Assembly: GCA_003117195.1 (NCBI GenBank) | Contig: BDSI01000063.1 | Coordinates: 443,404-507,403 of the forward strand | DNA length: 64,000 nucleotides | DNA from: Eudorina sp. 2006-703-Eu-15 | Lineage: Eukaryota > Chlorophyta > Chlorophyceae > Chlamydomonadales > Volvocaceae | Direction of reading: 5' to 3' | Shown here: positions 33,050-46,529 of the stretch, one piece after another | Layout of the letters: each line of letters opens with the position of its first letter | Position numbering within the stretch: position 1 is the first letter of the stretch | Translations under genes and position numbers: made by a program | Notes under the pieces: model-generated | What the model was told of the DNA's origin: nothing | Databases searched by the model: none | What the model saw: only the letters and a program-made list of their open reading frames with translations

Positions 33050-36000
33050 ATGGACCTTCCTGACGCAGGAAGTATGGATTATGGACGCGTGGATCGGGCT
33101 GCCCGGAAGGAGGCTGCGGCCCTTGGCACCTTGTCGCGCATTCTCAAGAAGGACCTTCGCGACCAGAACGCAAAGACCCGATCGAGCCTCAAAGCAGATG
33201 TAAAGCCACCGTGGAGACCAGCAGGGCGTATTGAGAAGCCAGGGGATGAGGCGCAAGAGAATGGCTCTACCAGTCCTGCCGGCAGTCCTCGAGGCGCAGC
33301 AGCTCATTACTTCAGCAACTCTGGGTCAATTGGTTTCCAACAGCCTTTTCTCACACTCCCACTTGAACATCCCGTATCCACTCTTGATGCTGCGGCGTCA
33401 CTCTGGGATGGCCAACCTGCACCTCTCTTGGGCAGTGTCGCAACCGGCAACCAAGTTCCTTTGCGAGACCGCTTTGTACAGCCTGTGGGACCAGTCAGCG
33501 TTATCGGAAGCTTTATGAGCGCTAAAACAGCGTCTGCAGCAGCCGCGGACCCTAAGGCACCCGGCTCAGTTTGGCCGCCGACCATGACCAACAGGCGCTC
33601 CAGTGGCGGCGCAGCCGCGTCGGCGGCCAGGGGCCGTGCTCCGACCTCCACCAGGCAGTCTACGCTGTTCACAGCAGATGGCTTAGAGCTGACTGCACCC
33701 ACAGAGGATCTGTACGTGCGGTCAAAGGCGGCAGAGGCGCAGATGGCAGGGTGTGAGCCTCAGCTTCGGCAGGCCGGGCAGCCAGCAGATATAGGTCGCC
33801 CGGCTGCACCAGGCCTTTTTCCTGGGGCCACGATGCTTCCTGCTGCAATGCCCTACGAGAGCCAATTGCTGCAGCTGCAGCGTACCAATGCTGCCACCGT
33901 TACGCCTGCAGCTCAGGCTTCAACTCGTACGCAGTTCGCAACTCCCATTGCTGCCGTCGCCGGAAACCCAGATGGCTCTTTTGTACGCGCTGATCCACGC
34001 CTCAGGTCTGACCTGCAGCAGGGAGGACAAGCGCTGCTGCAGCAGGGGTATGCAGGGCCAGCCAAGCAGCAGATCGCTCATGACAACGTTCGTGGCCAAC
34101 TGAATCGCAGCCAGATCCTATACCAGTCGCTTCGTGCGCAAGCGGTCGCAGCTGCGAGCGTGGTGGCCCGGCACATCCCGGAGACCACGTTGCGCACCTC
34201 ACAAGTCCTGAGCGCTGCCGTTGGACCGCTTGCCACCACTAGTGCTGCTGCTGCTGCATCGGCTGTAGGCGAGCGAGTTATCGCTGGTGGAGCGGCGCGG
34301 GGAGCCGCGCTGTCCTTCATCAAGGAGCCGTCTGCACCAACGCAGGCAGTCCCAGTCACAGCTGCCGCGGGCGGCCGTGGAGCGAGCAATCCCCGTATGA
34401 AGCATACGCATCGGCCGGCAGCGGACCAGATGGCTCAGCCGGGTCGTCCTGCGCGACCTTCTTCCGTGCCACACCGTGGGATGATCCCGCGGGACTCGTC
34501 AGCTTCGCGGCAGCGGGGCCCTGGTGCGCCTGCCGGTGGGCAAGGCGTCGCGCCAGCGGCCGGCAGTGGAGACAGCCGCGCACGAGCTGGCAACAGGATC
34601 GCGAACCCATCTCCCAAGCTGCGATCCCATGAGAGCATCCCCGGTGCAGCTGAGCTTGCGGCGATGCTCCAGCAGCAGCAACAGCAGCGCCGAATGCAGG
34701 CGAATATGGGAGGAGGGCCTGCCGGTACGCTTACCGTCCTTGCGCCAGCACCACAGTCCGGAAACGCTCATGCTGGGGTGTCACCGCGACAAGCTCGCCT
34801 TTTCAGGCAGGGCCAGGAGCAGCAGCAACAACAACAGGCTGGCCCGCGCTTCGAGCTTGTCGACCCCACTCGGAACTTCGGCATGGCGCAGTGGCGCTAT
34901 GACGATTCACCGATGTCCGTCCTCACGGACGGCCAGCAGCTCCAATCGGCCGGGGGTGCGGCACCGGAAGTGTTGACGGCTGAGATGTGGACAGCAGACC
35001 CGTACAGCCTCGGTACCCATCACATAGGATCAGCAGCGAACGTGGGCTCAGTGCAGCTGCAGCGAGCCTCGGACACCCGGACGGCTTGGCCGCCGGAAGC
35101 AAACGACACTGCTCAGATGCGGCCCGGTGCACCAGGTGCGCCACAACGGATTTCTGCGTTGCCATGAGGGACCTCTCGAGCTGCCGAAAGCCTCGCAGCC
35201 CTGTGTCGCGCGCCTATTAAATCCTTCTGCACAAAACATGCATGCCTCTATAACCCTTTCTTGCTCCAGTTTCGATGCGTACTTGTGATCATTTGAAGTA
35301 AATGTCCTGATGATGCGTTGCAGGTCGGTTGGAGGGCCTGTTTAACGCGCAGCAGTACCCTCACGTGAACCTGGCCCACCTAGTGGAGTCGCCATCGTCC
35401 CTAATGGACCAGGCAAGCAACGTTCTGGTCGGGCTACAGCCCAACCCGGACGCTGCGGACCAGCAGCCCTACTCTCCGCCCTCAAAGCTATCCTCCGTCG
35501 GATTCCTACTCGCTGAGCAGTTGGGCGGCAATACGCCGCGCAGTGGGTTTGTCGGGGCTGCGCAGGTGTGCCACCAGAACCCCGCTGCGTTGTCCACCGC
35601 TGGGGGCGATCCAGCTATGCAGAACCGGCGTGAACTGGCGCAACCCCCCAGCAGCTGTGAGGAGACCAGCGAAGGGACCGAGTTTGTTGCCGATTGCGCG
35701 TCGGCAGACAAGTCACCCGACGGCCGCTCTCCATCTTACGACAACGACGAAGACCAGCCTCGCTGTAGCACCGCAGCGGCGGGGGCTCCAACCGCGAGGT
35801 CACACGCCGGGACGCGCGACTCGGACACAGTTCCGCAGACGCGGGGTACAGCAGCTCCTATGCCGGCTGCAGTCCAGACAGCTTCGTGCAACGGTGTGAC
35901 GGCCTCAACCACGCAACCCGCATCGCGGGCGGCGCCAGCGGCAGCTGCTTCGGGGAAACTCATGTCAGGGACCCTCAGAATAGAAGTTGATGCCGATGCG

Positions 36001-39000
36001 CCGCCTGTGTTCGTGGGTGCTGCGCTTCCTAGCCCGGCCTCGTCCATGGGAACACCCGCGAGCTATGAAGTACGAGGCTGGCGACGGGCACCAGATGTGA
36101 TCCACTTTGGACCGCCGTCGCAGCGGTCGTACAATGCGAGCCACATGGAGTCTTTGGGCAGGGCAAGTGCCTGTGGTGGTTTCGGCGCGCACAACGATGA
36201 CATCATCTTGGAAATGGAGATTGCCCGGGAAGCAGAAGAGCTTGAGCCGCTACGGCACGACGATAATGATTCTCTTCAGGGATTTCGCTCGGCTCCGTTC
36301 ATACCGCTACCGCAGCCACTGCCTGTGCAGCTTGTGCCTTCGCCGCAGTTTTCATCGCAGCCGCTGCCATTGCAGCAGCAACTGGAATCCCAGCAGCAGC
36401 TGCTGCCATTGCAGCAGCAAACGCAGCAGCCTTCGGTATCGCAGCAGACAGCACCGCAACAGCTGCAAGCGCAGCCCCCGCCTCACCTACTTAGGCAGTG
36501 CTCAGCGGACGGTGCCGAGACACCCCAACACAGCAACCTGGCTCGTTTGGACACCGCGCATGAGGGGCCAGCATCCCCAGCGTCATCTTGTGGCAGCGTG
36601 CCGATCGGTGGGCCCATAGCGCTGCCTGGCGACCAACCCATCACGTTCCCCGGTCCTCCAGGCCCAGGCGTGTCCCCCATGGTCCCAACATCCTGTTGTA
36701 GTGCAACGGGTAAGCCGGTTACTGTTGCACAGGCCCAAGAGCATCAGCAGGCATGGCCATTAGGGCCACCTTTCGGCCGACAGCCAGCGCTTCATGCTGG
36801 AGTTGGAGGCCTGCGCTCTCTGAGGTCCAGCAGTGAGTCCTTAGGCAGGAAGCGGATTGTCGATGAACGTGTAGACAGCCCAGCGGTGGTGTCCTTGGAT
36901 GACGGCATGGGATCTCCGCTTGGACGGCGCTCTGCTATGCGGAACTCAGCGGCGCAAGCTGCTGTCATTCGTGCTGCGGGGTTGCAGCAAAGGAGTGCGG
37001 CCAATCAAGCCGGAGACGCCTGTGGTGATGCATTTGCGATGCGTTCACCATCGCTGGAGCAGGGCTGCCCTCCAGCAGCCAGCCCTGGGTCCCAGGCTCC
37101 TGACGTGTACGTGGTCACCCCCAACCAATCGCCTTCTGAATCTTCTGAGAAGTCCTGTAGGCTCGAGCTGGCGTGGCTGGAAAGCATGCTGCCGCAGGTG
37201 GGTGGATCAGCTAGCAGGGGCGCGCTTTGTTGGAGTGATGGCGTTTGGATATTGGCCGAAGACGTGACGTTTTGTTGGGCCCCTGTGATTTCCGCAGGCC
37301 GGCGCAACACCGTACCGCGATACTGGCAGCGGTCATAACTCGACAGGCTTCACCACCGGCAGTGGCGGGGGTAGCTTGTATGGAGAGGCCGACGGCTGCA
37401 CGGTCGGTGAGGATCAGCCACCCGCAGGCTGGACACTGACTGGGAACCTGACGGAGTCTTCCCAAGGCGAAGAGGACTCTAACACGGTGGACGACCCGGA
37501 TACTATCCTAGCTGGATTGCTTCGGTGGGTCGTTTTAGCAGCTGGGGGAAGGCTTTTAGCAAATCACCGTTGTAAAAGTGCTAGAAGCTGCAGGATCGGT
37601 CAAGGAGCGGTCGACCCTGAAACATGTGCCCACTTAATGCGCGCAGAGAATCCGAGGTCACCCAGTCTCTTACGAACAGGTCGAAGTCCGTGGGTGTTCG
37701 CAGCTGCGCGGGTACTGACCGCACTCCGGGCGACAACAACTACGTGCCGAGTCCGTATGCGAGCCGATCAGCAAGCTCGGCATCACCTGACAGCGCCGTA
37801 CACAGGGAAGCCGAGGCGCTATCGTCATGCTACCGAGCGCAGGCCATGGCCGGGTCATCGTCTGCGGTCGACGCAGCGGCTCACGGGGGCCCGCTATCTT
37901 CTTGTGATGATGAGAGTCCAGGTGCTGTGCCTCATTCCGAAGCCGTATCCGCGGCCAGCAGCCGGTCATCAAACAGCCGCTGTGGATCGCCACTGGGCGC
38001 CGGCTCCGACGCTGGATGTCCAGGGTCGACACCTTGCAGCGCCCAACTTGGTTCCGAAGCCGAGTTGGTATCACGCGTCACAGGGGCCGAGGCTGGGGTC
38101 GACAAGCCAGTGACCCGGAGCTCGCCAGAGAACATCATTCCTCAGGGGCTGGTAGCAGCTCGCTGCCACGCCTTGGGCTCGACAGTTTCCGCTAGCGTGT
38201 CAGAGAGCAACACGGAGGTAAATGCCGCACTCGGCCAGCGACAGGCAGTGGGGCGGATGCGCCTCCAGCTCGTGCCCCCTTCGCCTGAGGCGGCGGTTGC
38301 TTTCCAGCGGCAAAAGCAGCAGTTGCAGCCGCTAGTTGGGCGCCTATCGGCAACCCGCCTCAACTTGGATGGCAGCGAATCCAGCTCTAGCACCACCGGC
38401 GTCGATTCCGGTTTCATCCAGGGCGCAGCTTCCAAGGCATCAAGTGGTGTCACAGGCCTGGTAGCCGCGCAGCGACTGTTATTCGATGCGGGAGTAAAGA
38501 AGGCGACGAACGGGCAAGGATGGAATAACACTGCGTCCGTTCGTGGGTCCCTACGCGGCTGGCCACCTAAGGCGCACAATGAGGGAGGCACTCCTGCCGC
38601 TGACGACAGTGCTGCCGCTGCTGATGAGGCTGGCCCGGGGCCTGCTGCGGGTACGAGTGTGTCAGTCACGGAGGCGGTGGCGACTCAGTCTTCACCTCGT
38701 GAGGGCCAGCGGGAGCAGTCGGCTGGACAACAGCCACCGCACTTGGAGCAGGCCATTTCGGGCGCCAGCGACTCAACAACATCTGAAAGGTTAGGAGGAT
38801 GCAGCTCCGGCAGAAACGCATCATCTCAAAACAGCGGGGTGCAAGGATCGGCTCCCTTGCGCAGCCAGTCGAACTCGCCTGGTCAGGGCGCATCTTACGG
38901 GGAGCCTGAGTCACCACCCGCAGCTTCACCCGACAGCAACGCCAGTAAAGGCTCCCCCAGGCCGGGCCTGGCAAGTGCAGCGCAGGTGGGTTTCTCTGAA

Positions 39001-42000
39001 GATGGGCCTGCCTCTCCATTTCCAACGTACCAGGCTGAAACCACGTCTGAGAGCCCGGTGGCAGCCTCGCCCGTGGCAGCACTCATGCCGGAGCAGTGGT
39101 TTGTGGCTGAAGGGGCAGATGCCTTTCGAGGGCCAACCCTTCCGGCAGTGCAACCCGACAACGCAGATCAGCCCGTTCCTGTGGACGCACTTGCATTGTC
39201 TGAGCAACAGCAGCAGCAGGCGGGTTCCAGCTCGCCGGCGTCCCTACCTGGCTACGCTTTTGACATGGCACCGGCGGCCTGTGAGACGGACATTCAGGTC
39301 CAGGACGGTTCTCTCCTCTTACTGGAAGACAGCGCGTGCAGTGATGAGGGCGATGAGTGGTTGCTGGCGCACGCCAATAAGATCATCAGCCAACCAACGA
39401 CACCGGAAGGGCCCAGGGCCTTCACACAGCAGCCGGAACGGATGGGCAGCACAGGTCAGGCCTTAGAGCCTCAAGGGTTTCTCGCAAGCGTCAGCAGGAG
39501 CAGTTGCAGCAGCAGCCACGCCAGTAGCAGAATCAGCAGCGGCAGCAAGGTTCGCTCCACGTTGGACATGCCCTCGTCGGTCAAAGTCGAGGATGAAGAA
39601 CGCACTTTGCGAACGACTACGGCCATGCTCAGCGGTGAAGAACGTGCTCCAGCGCCAGTCATGCTGCTCACCGATGCCATGCGGGCAGGCCTTAACCGTG
39701 AGCCGACGAACATTGCTGGCGAATTCAGTACCGACAGCGCTGGAGGTAGCTTCTCTTCTCTCGGTACGGCGTCAGTGCCAGCACCGTTCTCTCCACCGGC
39801 ACCGGCTCGTGACAGCTCGAGGCCTTCCCTGCCGCAAGGCATCGCGATGCCATATGGGTCGACGCCTTTCGCGGCGACAGGCACCGGACCGCAAGCGCCT
39901 GCATGGTCTAGGAGTCTGGCGGGGAGCGCTCCCGATCATCAGCAGCAGGTGGCAGCGCCGCCTTCGCCTATCCCCATTGGCCTTGGCTGCTTGCCGCCCG
40001 GAATTCCGCTTTCGCCGTATGCCTCCCCGGGCAACAGCTTTGACGGCGGGCTACACCGCTGGCCGTCCGCAGGGCTAGTGGACAATGTGCGTCATAGCCT
40101 GAACGGCAATAACGGTGTGGTCGCTGTGACAACCGGACACTCGCCGCAGCAGGGCGTGAAGCACGCGCAAGCCGGACCAGCCGTCGCGTCGCACTGGCGC
40201 GGATGTGGCGACTGGAACGATCAAATCCGTACCCTGCTTTGGAGCTCGCCCGTGATGCGCACCAAGTACGTTGTGTGACCTTGGGCGCATGCTTACGTGA
40301 TTTTGTTTGTTCTTATCGCTGGGGTGCCCGTTGATGATAGGTTGACGATGCCCCACTAAACCAATCGAGCGACCGGAATCAGTTGCATTGTCGCCCGTTC
40401 TGCCTTCTTGCTTCCTCTTCGTGCCTCGGCGCTGCTTATCAAGTAACCGCGTTTACCCGTTTCGCTCTTTTTCGTTCGCCCTTGTTTTCCTTGCAGTTGG
40501 GTGCCACCGCGACCAGCAGGGTCGACCACTCCCTTGTCGCGACCTGGGACGCCGCGCGGGACCGACCGGGGCCATGCCTCATGGGGAGGCGCGAGCTCAG
40601 ATGCACCACGTCCTGCCAGCGGCCCATGGGTAGGCAGCGAGCTGCGGGCCGCCACCACGGCTGCGTCACCAGCAACAAAACAGGATCTGGATCTCTTCAA
40701 CAGCCCTCTGTACCGTGCATCCATGGCGGCCTATGGGCTCGATGCGCAAGCGCCGCCTGCATGCACGGGGTCGGCAACGACACAGGAGCCGCATCAGACC
40801 CTGGAAGTGAAACCAGGCGTCAACAACCCTGGCTTCGCGTCCAGCTTTTGCGGGGAGCCCAGTGGCAGAGATGCCGCGCAAAGGGCTCACAACAGCCTTG
40901 GCCCGCCTGTAGCACAGCCAGCGAACGCGCCTGCCAAGGTTGCGACCGCAACGGCTTCTGTTGCGACAGCCGCTGGCCCCAACGTGCCCACCTCCGTTGG
41001 GGCCGCACTCCTCGATGCCGCCGGTCGACATTCGGGAGCGCGGAACACAACAGGCGGTACGCCCTTGCTATCACTGCACGGTAGCGGTGTGCCGCCGCTG
41101 CTCGACGGTGGTCGGACACCGCCTAGTCTGTCTTTTGCGGTCTACGCTTCGAAGGGTCCTGCGGCGTCCCAGAATTTGTACGGGGCCCCGCGCGATTTGT
41201 CCAGTCCTGCCAGCAGCATACAACAAAGCTTTGGTTTTCCAGTGATGCGGCACGGACCCATGGACTCGCCCGCTGCCATCCGCGTGCGGCCAATGCACGG
41301 CAGCAGTGACAGTGGGGGCAGCCGCAGCGGGGCTGACGGCGGGGGCGGCGCGCGGTCGGAGGGTCCGTCGGGGCCAAGCTCGGCCACTTCAAGTGGGGCC
41401 AGCAGCTGCAGCTTTGGGGACGGAATCCTGGGCGATGAGACGGCCGCTTCTCCGAAGGTCGTGCAATTGGCAGACAGCCGGCAGGTCGAAGCCGGGCCCG
41501 ACACTGACAAAGAGAACATGCGCTTTTTCAGGGGGCTTGGTGTTCCAGCCCAGGGCCCGATGGCCGGGGAGCAGAATCTGCTCGGCCCGTCTGCTGCGAG
41601 CAATGCGGTCGTACGGCACCAGGCCGTGCATGGCGTGGCATCTAGCAGCTGCTTTGGATTCACATCTAACTACCTGGAGGCAGACGGGAAAGGCCAGAGC
41701 CGGCAGTACGCCTCTGCCGATCAAGCTAATGCGGGTCATGGTGGCGCCAAGTCCGCAGTTGTCACAATGCCACCTGCGGCCGAGCATCCTGCCTCAGTCG
41801 CTGGCATGTTCGGCACCATCACGATTGGGGCAGCAGCGGCGGGTCCTTCGCTGGGCACTGCGGCCACAAACTCCATGCAGGTTATTCAGGTGCGGTGCGC
41901 GTCTATGAGCACCAGGTGTGCAGACGGGAGGCATGGATGGGTCGCTTGCGCACTTCGAATTTCCTTGAAACATAATGACCCCCACTGTGTTTGGCCCACT

Positions 42001-45000
42001 TTGCCTTGGTCAGGTCTGCTCCGGTCTGGAGGACGTGCCCGGCACACCAGGCTCGCAGACTCCTTTCGATCAGCGACAAGTGGAGCGGCGGCTTTTCGTG
42101 GACAGCACAAGTGACGACGAGGACTCCGCCGCGAAGCGGGCCCGGGCGGTGTGCTGCGCGTCAACGCAATCGTTCGGCTTTTTGGCGGCGGGCCAGCAGC
42201 CGTATGATGAATCTACGCCGGAGCGTATGAACATGCAGCAGCGGAATGGGACTGAAGGGATGCGAGTTGTCGGGATTGCAGCAGACGGAGATGTCAACGT
42301 CACCATCGACGCCGCCGGCATTGATGAGGATGCGGCCCTGGAGTTGCTGCTTCCAGACCATGCGGACCTGGACGAGCTCATTGCCGCAACGGAGGGCATG
42401 GCTGCAGCAAAAGAACAGGCCGCACCCGAGGGTGCCGATGAGGACGTAGCGTCTTCATGTGGTTCTGCACCTGGCCCCGCCACACGTGCAGCACGGATGC
42501 GGGACGTGGTGCATACGCAGCAACAGCCCGGCGACGGCAAGGAGGATGATACGGGGCAGGCGGATGTTGCCGGCGTGCGCTCATGTCGTCGGCTCCTGGA
42601 TGGCCTGTCGTTCCTTTCTCCAGTCGGGCCAGCAAGGACCCCGCTTCGCAAGTATAATGGCGCTGGCGTAGAGACCGCAGTGGCCGTGTCGCATGTTCCA
42701 GGCATCTCCGCGTCAGTCTATGTCTCCCGTGTGCGGCCACTGGACGGCGCCCCAGACCTCCTCAGTGCAGCCCGTCAGCGCTGCGTTAGCGACGGGAGCA
42801 AACCTCTCACCCTGGAGTCAGTAAATGCCGGAGACTTGCCGGCGTTTATTGCCATGCTGCGGAAAAGCACTGTTGCTGACCTTGACGCGGTCGCGGCCGC
42901 CAGCCTGTTGCCCATGGCTCTTGGGGGCGCTGCGGATGCGGCCACAGCGGTTGAAGCCGACGTGGATGGCGCTGACAAGAGCGCTGACAGCAGCGACTCC
43001 AGCATGTCCAGGCAGGCCACGCAAGGGGAGGCCAGCAGTCTGAACACGGTGTCGAGCATGGTCCAGCAGCGGCTTCTGCTCGCGGATCTCCAAGCGGCGT
43101 TCCAACGGCGCAACTGCCAGGTGTGCGATGTGGTGCTGGTCTACCATGATCGCTAAATGATGGAAGCTGCTGGGGGAGTTTGCAGCCTGATGCTGTTGTA
43201 AGCATGACTGGAACGCGCTGAACGTTGCATGATCGTTCAGAATGCGTATACAACACACCTGTTCCTTGCAGGCTGGCGTGTCCTTCCAGACATCGGGCGG
43301 CGGCTCCATCAGTGAGGGTGGCGTCGGCAACTCCCGCGCGTCGCCGCTCATGGTGTCCGTTGCCACGTCACCCATGGCGATGGATGGTCGGTGGACTCCG
43401 ACGCGGAAAGCGCCTGTGCCACCGCCACCACCACCACCGGCCGGGGGCAGGGCACCGCCGCCGCCACCCCCGCCACCACCACCACCACCTGGCGGAAGGG
43501 CGCCCGCCCCACCGCCGCCACCCCCGCCGGGACGCCCAGCTCCACCGCCGCCCAAAGGTATGGTATGTCCAGTCTAACCATGGGAAGTGGTGCAGTTCTG
43601 GCCGACATGGCGGCGGTTGCGGCGCCTGTGACGTGCATCACTTGTCGCAACTTTCTGAATCATCCAAGGAGCCACCTGCCATGCGGCTGCTGTCCAGGCT
43701 TCAAGCGCGTTACACCGACTCGGGAGCAACGGCTGCGGCTGAAGCAGCTACACTGGGACAAGCTTGCAGAGGCGCAGCCCGGGTCATTCTGGGACCTGGT
43801 CCAGGTGAGAGAAGGTGCATGCGCATGTGTTGTCGCCGAACTTCCGCTGACAATGAGTTTTTATGGTTGCAACAAATGGAGCGCAGAAGTCAAACCCTGG
43901 CCTGGATTTTGAACGCAAGAACCAGCTGTGCGAGCTGTTCGCACTCTCGGAGAACCTGGCAACGCTGCAGCGCATGACGTCTGGCGAGCGGAGTAGGAAC
44001 GCCGGTGCAGGCGGGGCTGCAGCGGAGCACACTGGGCCACCTGCGGTGGTTCGGCTAGTGGACCACAGCAGGGCCCACAACATCGGCATCGTGCTTTCGG
44101 GTAAGCAAGCACCGGGCGTATGGTAAGGTTGTCGGGTTTGCAACACCTTGACGTTTCGTTGGCCTTGACGCTGCCTGGGCGCGCCTATCCAGTTGGGGTC
44201 TTGTTGGCTCGTGGGTCTTGTAAGTGGCTCACTTCCCTTTCACCCGCATGTGACGCCCTGCAGGCACGCGCATGGACCCGGCGGCGCTGCACGAAACCAT
44301 CATGCGGTTGGACCTTTCAAGCCTGGAATCCGAGCAGCTGCGAGCGCTGCTTCGCCTGGGGCCCCGGTCCGAGGAGGTTGCGGAGATAAACTTGTACATG
44401 CAGGTAATGACATATGGCGTGCCCGGCCCCCGCCCTTGCGGCTTGGTCGAGTTTTCCCGTCGCACCGACTAATCTCTTACATGCTGTCTGAAACCTATCT
44501 GGTGCGTTTCATCATGATGTTGTTGCCCCAGGGCGCACATCCCAAGTATCCCGGCGTGTCTGATCCGGCACTGCTCGGCACCGTTGAGCGCTTCTTCCTC
44601 GAGGTGCGACCTTGGAATTCGTGGGAAGGGTCGCACGGGCGCAATGCGCCACTACAATCAAGTTTTGCCGTTGCTTGTCATACCCTATCGTTTGCCTTCC
44701 TGCGTTGGCACTGAATACCAAAGTCGTTGCCATCCAATGTCACAGATGGGCCGTGTGCCGTGGTTGGAGCAACGGCTCAGCGCCATGGCGCTGATCAAGG
44801 GCTTCGACGCTGCGGAGCAGCAGGTGCGTATTGGGTCGGGCTTCGATCCCGATCGTACAATGCCATTTGTGACTTGAACAATTTGGCGTGTGCAGGTCCG
44901 AGAGCTGGTCGCAACGGTGCAGCATGCCGTAGGCGCCGTACGGGAGAATGCGGAGCTGCGGGTGAGGTCCCGGTCGGGCATTAGCATGTCCGTCACGCTG

Positions 45001-46529
45001 AGTTCTCGTGACACAGCTAATCCATGCAAGCGGAAATGAAGTGCAAGGTCGTCAAGATGTCGGATCTTCCTCGTTGATGGCCAAAACGTTGCTTGTGCTT
45101 TGTTCCCGGTGTTTTAATCATCGTGCACCTCTTTATCTGCCCGCGCAGGTGCTCCTTGGCCGCATCCTGGAGGTTGGGAACACGCTGAACGCAGGGACCA
45201 TGCGCGCCGGGGCAGCAGGTGTGTGTTGTGGCCGTGCCTCGTGCCATGCCCAACGAAAGTGTGATTATGCCTGACCACGAGTTGCGGTGGAGACCACGGA
45301 CCGCCCTGTGTTGTCCATTCAGGATACAAGCTCGATGTTCTCCTGAGCCTAGCCGGCATCAAGGCGGCTGACCGAACGTAAGCCGTGGAGAGTGCAGACG
45401 TGATCGCCATACTGCGTGTCTGAGTCGCTTGATGTTAAAAGATCGACGCACATAACAAATTGTTTGTCGCACGTTTCCCGTGCAGGACATCGCTTCTGCA
45501 ATGGGTGGTGGTGCAGCTGCTGACGGACGTCCCGCAGCTGGGGAACCTGCCATCCCAGCTGGGTCCGGTCGTCAGGGCTGCTGCGAACGTGCAGGTACAT
45601 AGCGCTTGCAGATATGTTACACAGGTGTACCCGTTTCCGCCGTTCACAAACAGGTTTGACATTGCTTCACTGCAGCAGAGTCCACTTATCCCGAGCAACT
45701 GCACCCCTTATGGCATGACCACTCACTTTGGTGTCTGATTCCCCTTTGGCTTGTGTCCGCGCAGCTCAGCAGCGTTGCTGGCATTGTCGAGGAGCTGCGC
45801 GGTGGCGTCGACCTCATGGCTGGCCAGGTTGAGGCGCTTGAGAAGCTGGCCGGGCAGCGGGGCCACGTCGACAATGACCAGCAGCGGCTCGCGGATGCGC
45901 TGTTCCTCGACCGCTGCACGGGATTCCTCGCCACGGCACGGCCGCAGTGCGCAGCGCTGGAGAGCCTGCAGTCCAGCTGTGTCCGGAGCCTACGAGATTT
46001 GGCGGCCTTCTTCCAGGTCCGTGCCCTGGCTGTTGTTGTTTTACATAGTCGGTGGAGCGAAATTCCAATACCGGAGCCGAAGCCCCAAGGCAGGACCAAC
46101 GCCCCAAAGCACTGCTGGTTCAAATCCGCACTGGTATTTGTTCAGCCTGTCCTGTCCACCCTGACGGGGCGGATTAGGCGTCGCCGCCGCTGCATTGGGT
46201 TGGTGTCTTGTCAGGAATCTGCCAAACCGCCATTATCTTCGGCTCATTAAGAAACCCTCGTTTCTCACCTTTGCCGGTTGCCAACAACGCAGGACGAGTT
46301 TGACGCCCGTGACCCCACTCGCCAGCTGCAACAGCTGCGTGACTTCCTGGTGGCGCTTGACAAGGTTCTCGCGGCGTTGGCTGCGGAGCGCGCCAAGCAG
46401 GCGCGGGAAGCCGCCGGCCCCGCCAACTGGCGGCGTGTTCCAAGCATCAGCAATGCCGCTGCACGTGCAGCTGGACCCGATGCGGGCTCCGTTGCAATGC
46501 ACAAGACCCTGGAAGGCAATGCAATGTGA
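33050..46529 (+). CDS. Giant formin (FH1-FH2) with about 3100-residue N-terminal extension
   Basis: Actin nucleator and barbed-end processive elongator. Eighteen exons: 33050-35135, 35324-37197, 37298-37524, 37680-40265, 40497-41889, 42014-43120, 43272-43557, 43698-43804, 43887-44100, 44264-44403, 44532-44603, 44746-44823, 44896-44961, 45149-45218, 45323-45377, 45485-45593, 45765-46016, 46293-46529. Every junction is in phase, giving 3652 residues. FH1 (about 3120-3187) has several poly-Pro runs for profilin-actin. FH2 (about 3188-3600) shows RLKQLHWDKL, ELFALSENLATL, ILEVGNTLNAGT, YKLDVLLSLAGIKAAD and TTSLLQWVVVQLL. The N-terminus is Ser/Ala/Gln/Pro-rich with a Gln-rich patch near residue 1040. 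No GBD/FH3, C2/PTEN or DAD was recognised. The six large exons upstream of FH1 contrast with tiny FH2 exons. Relationship to the Chlamydomonas fertilisation-tubule formin FOR1 is likely but untested. Confidence 0.92.
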
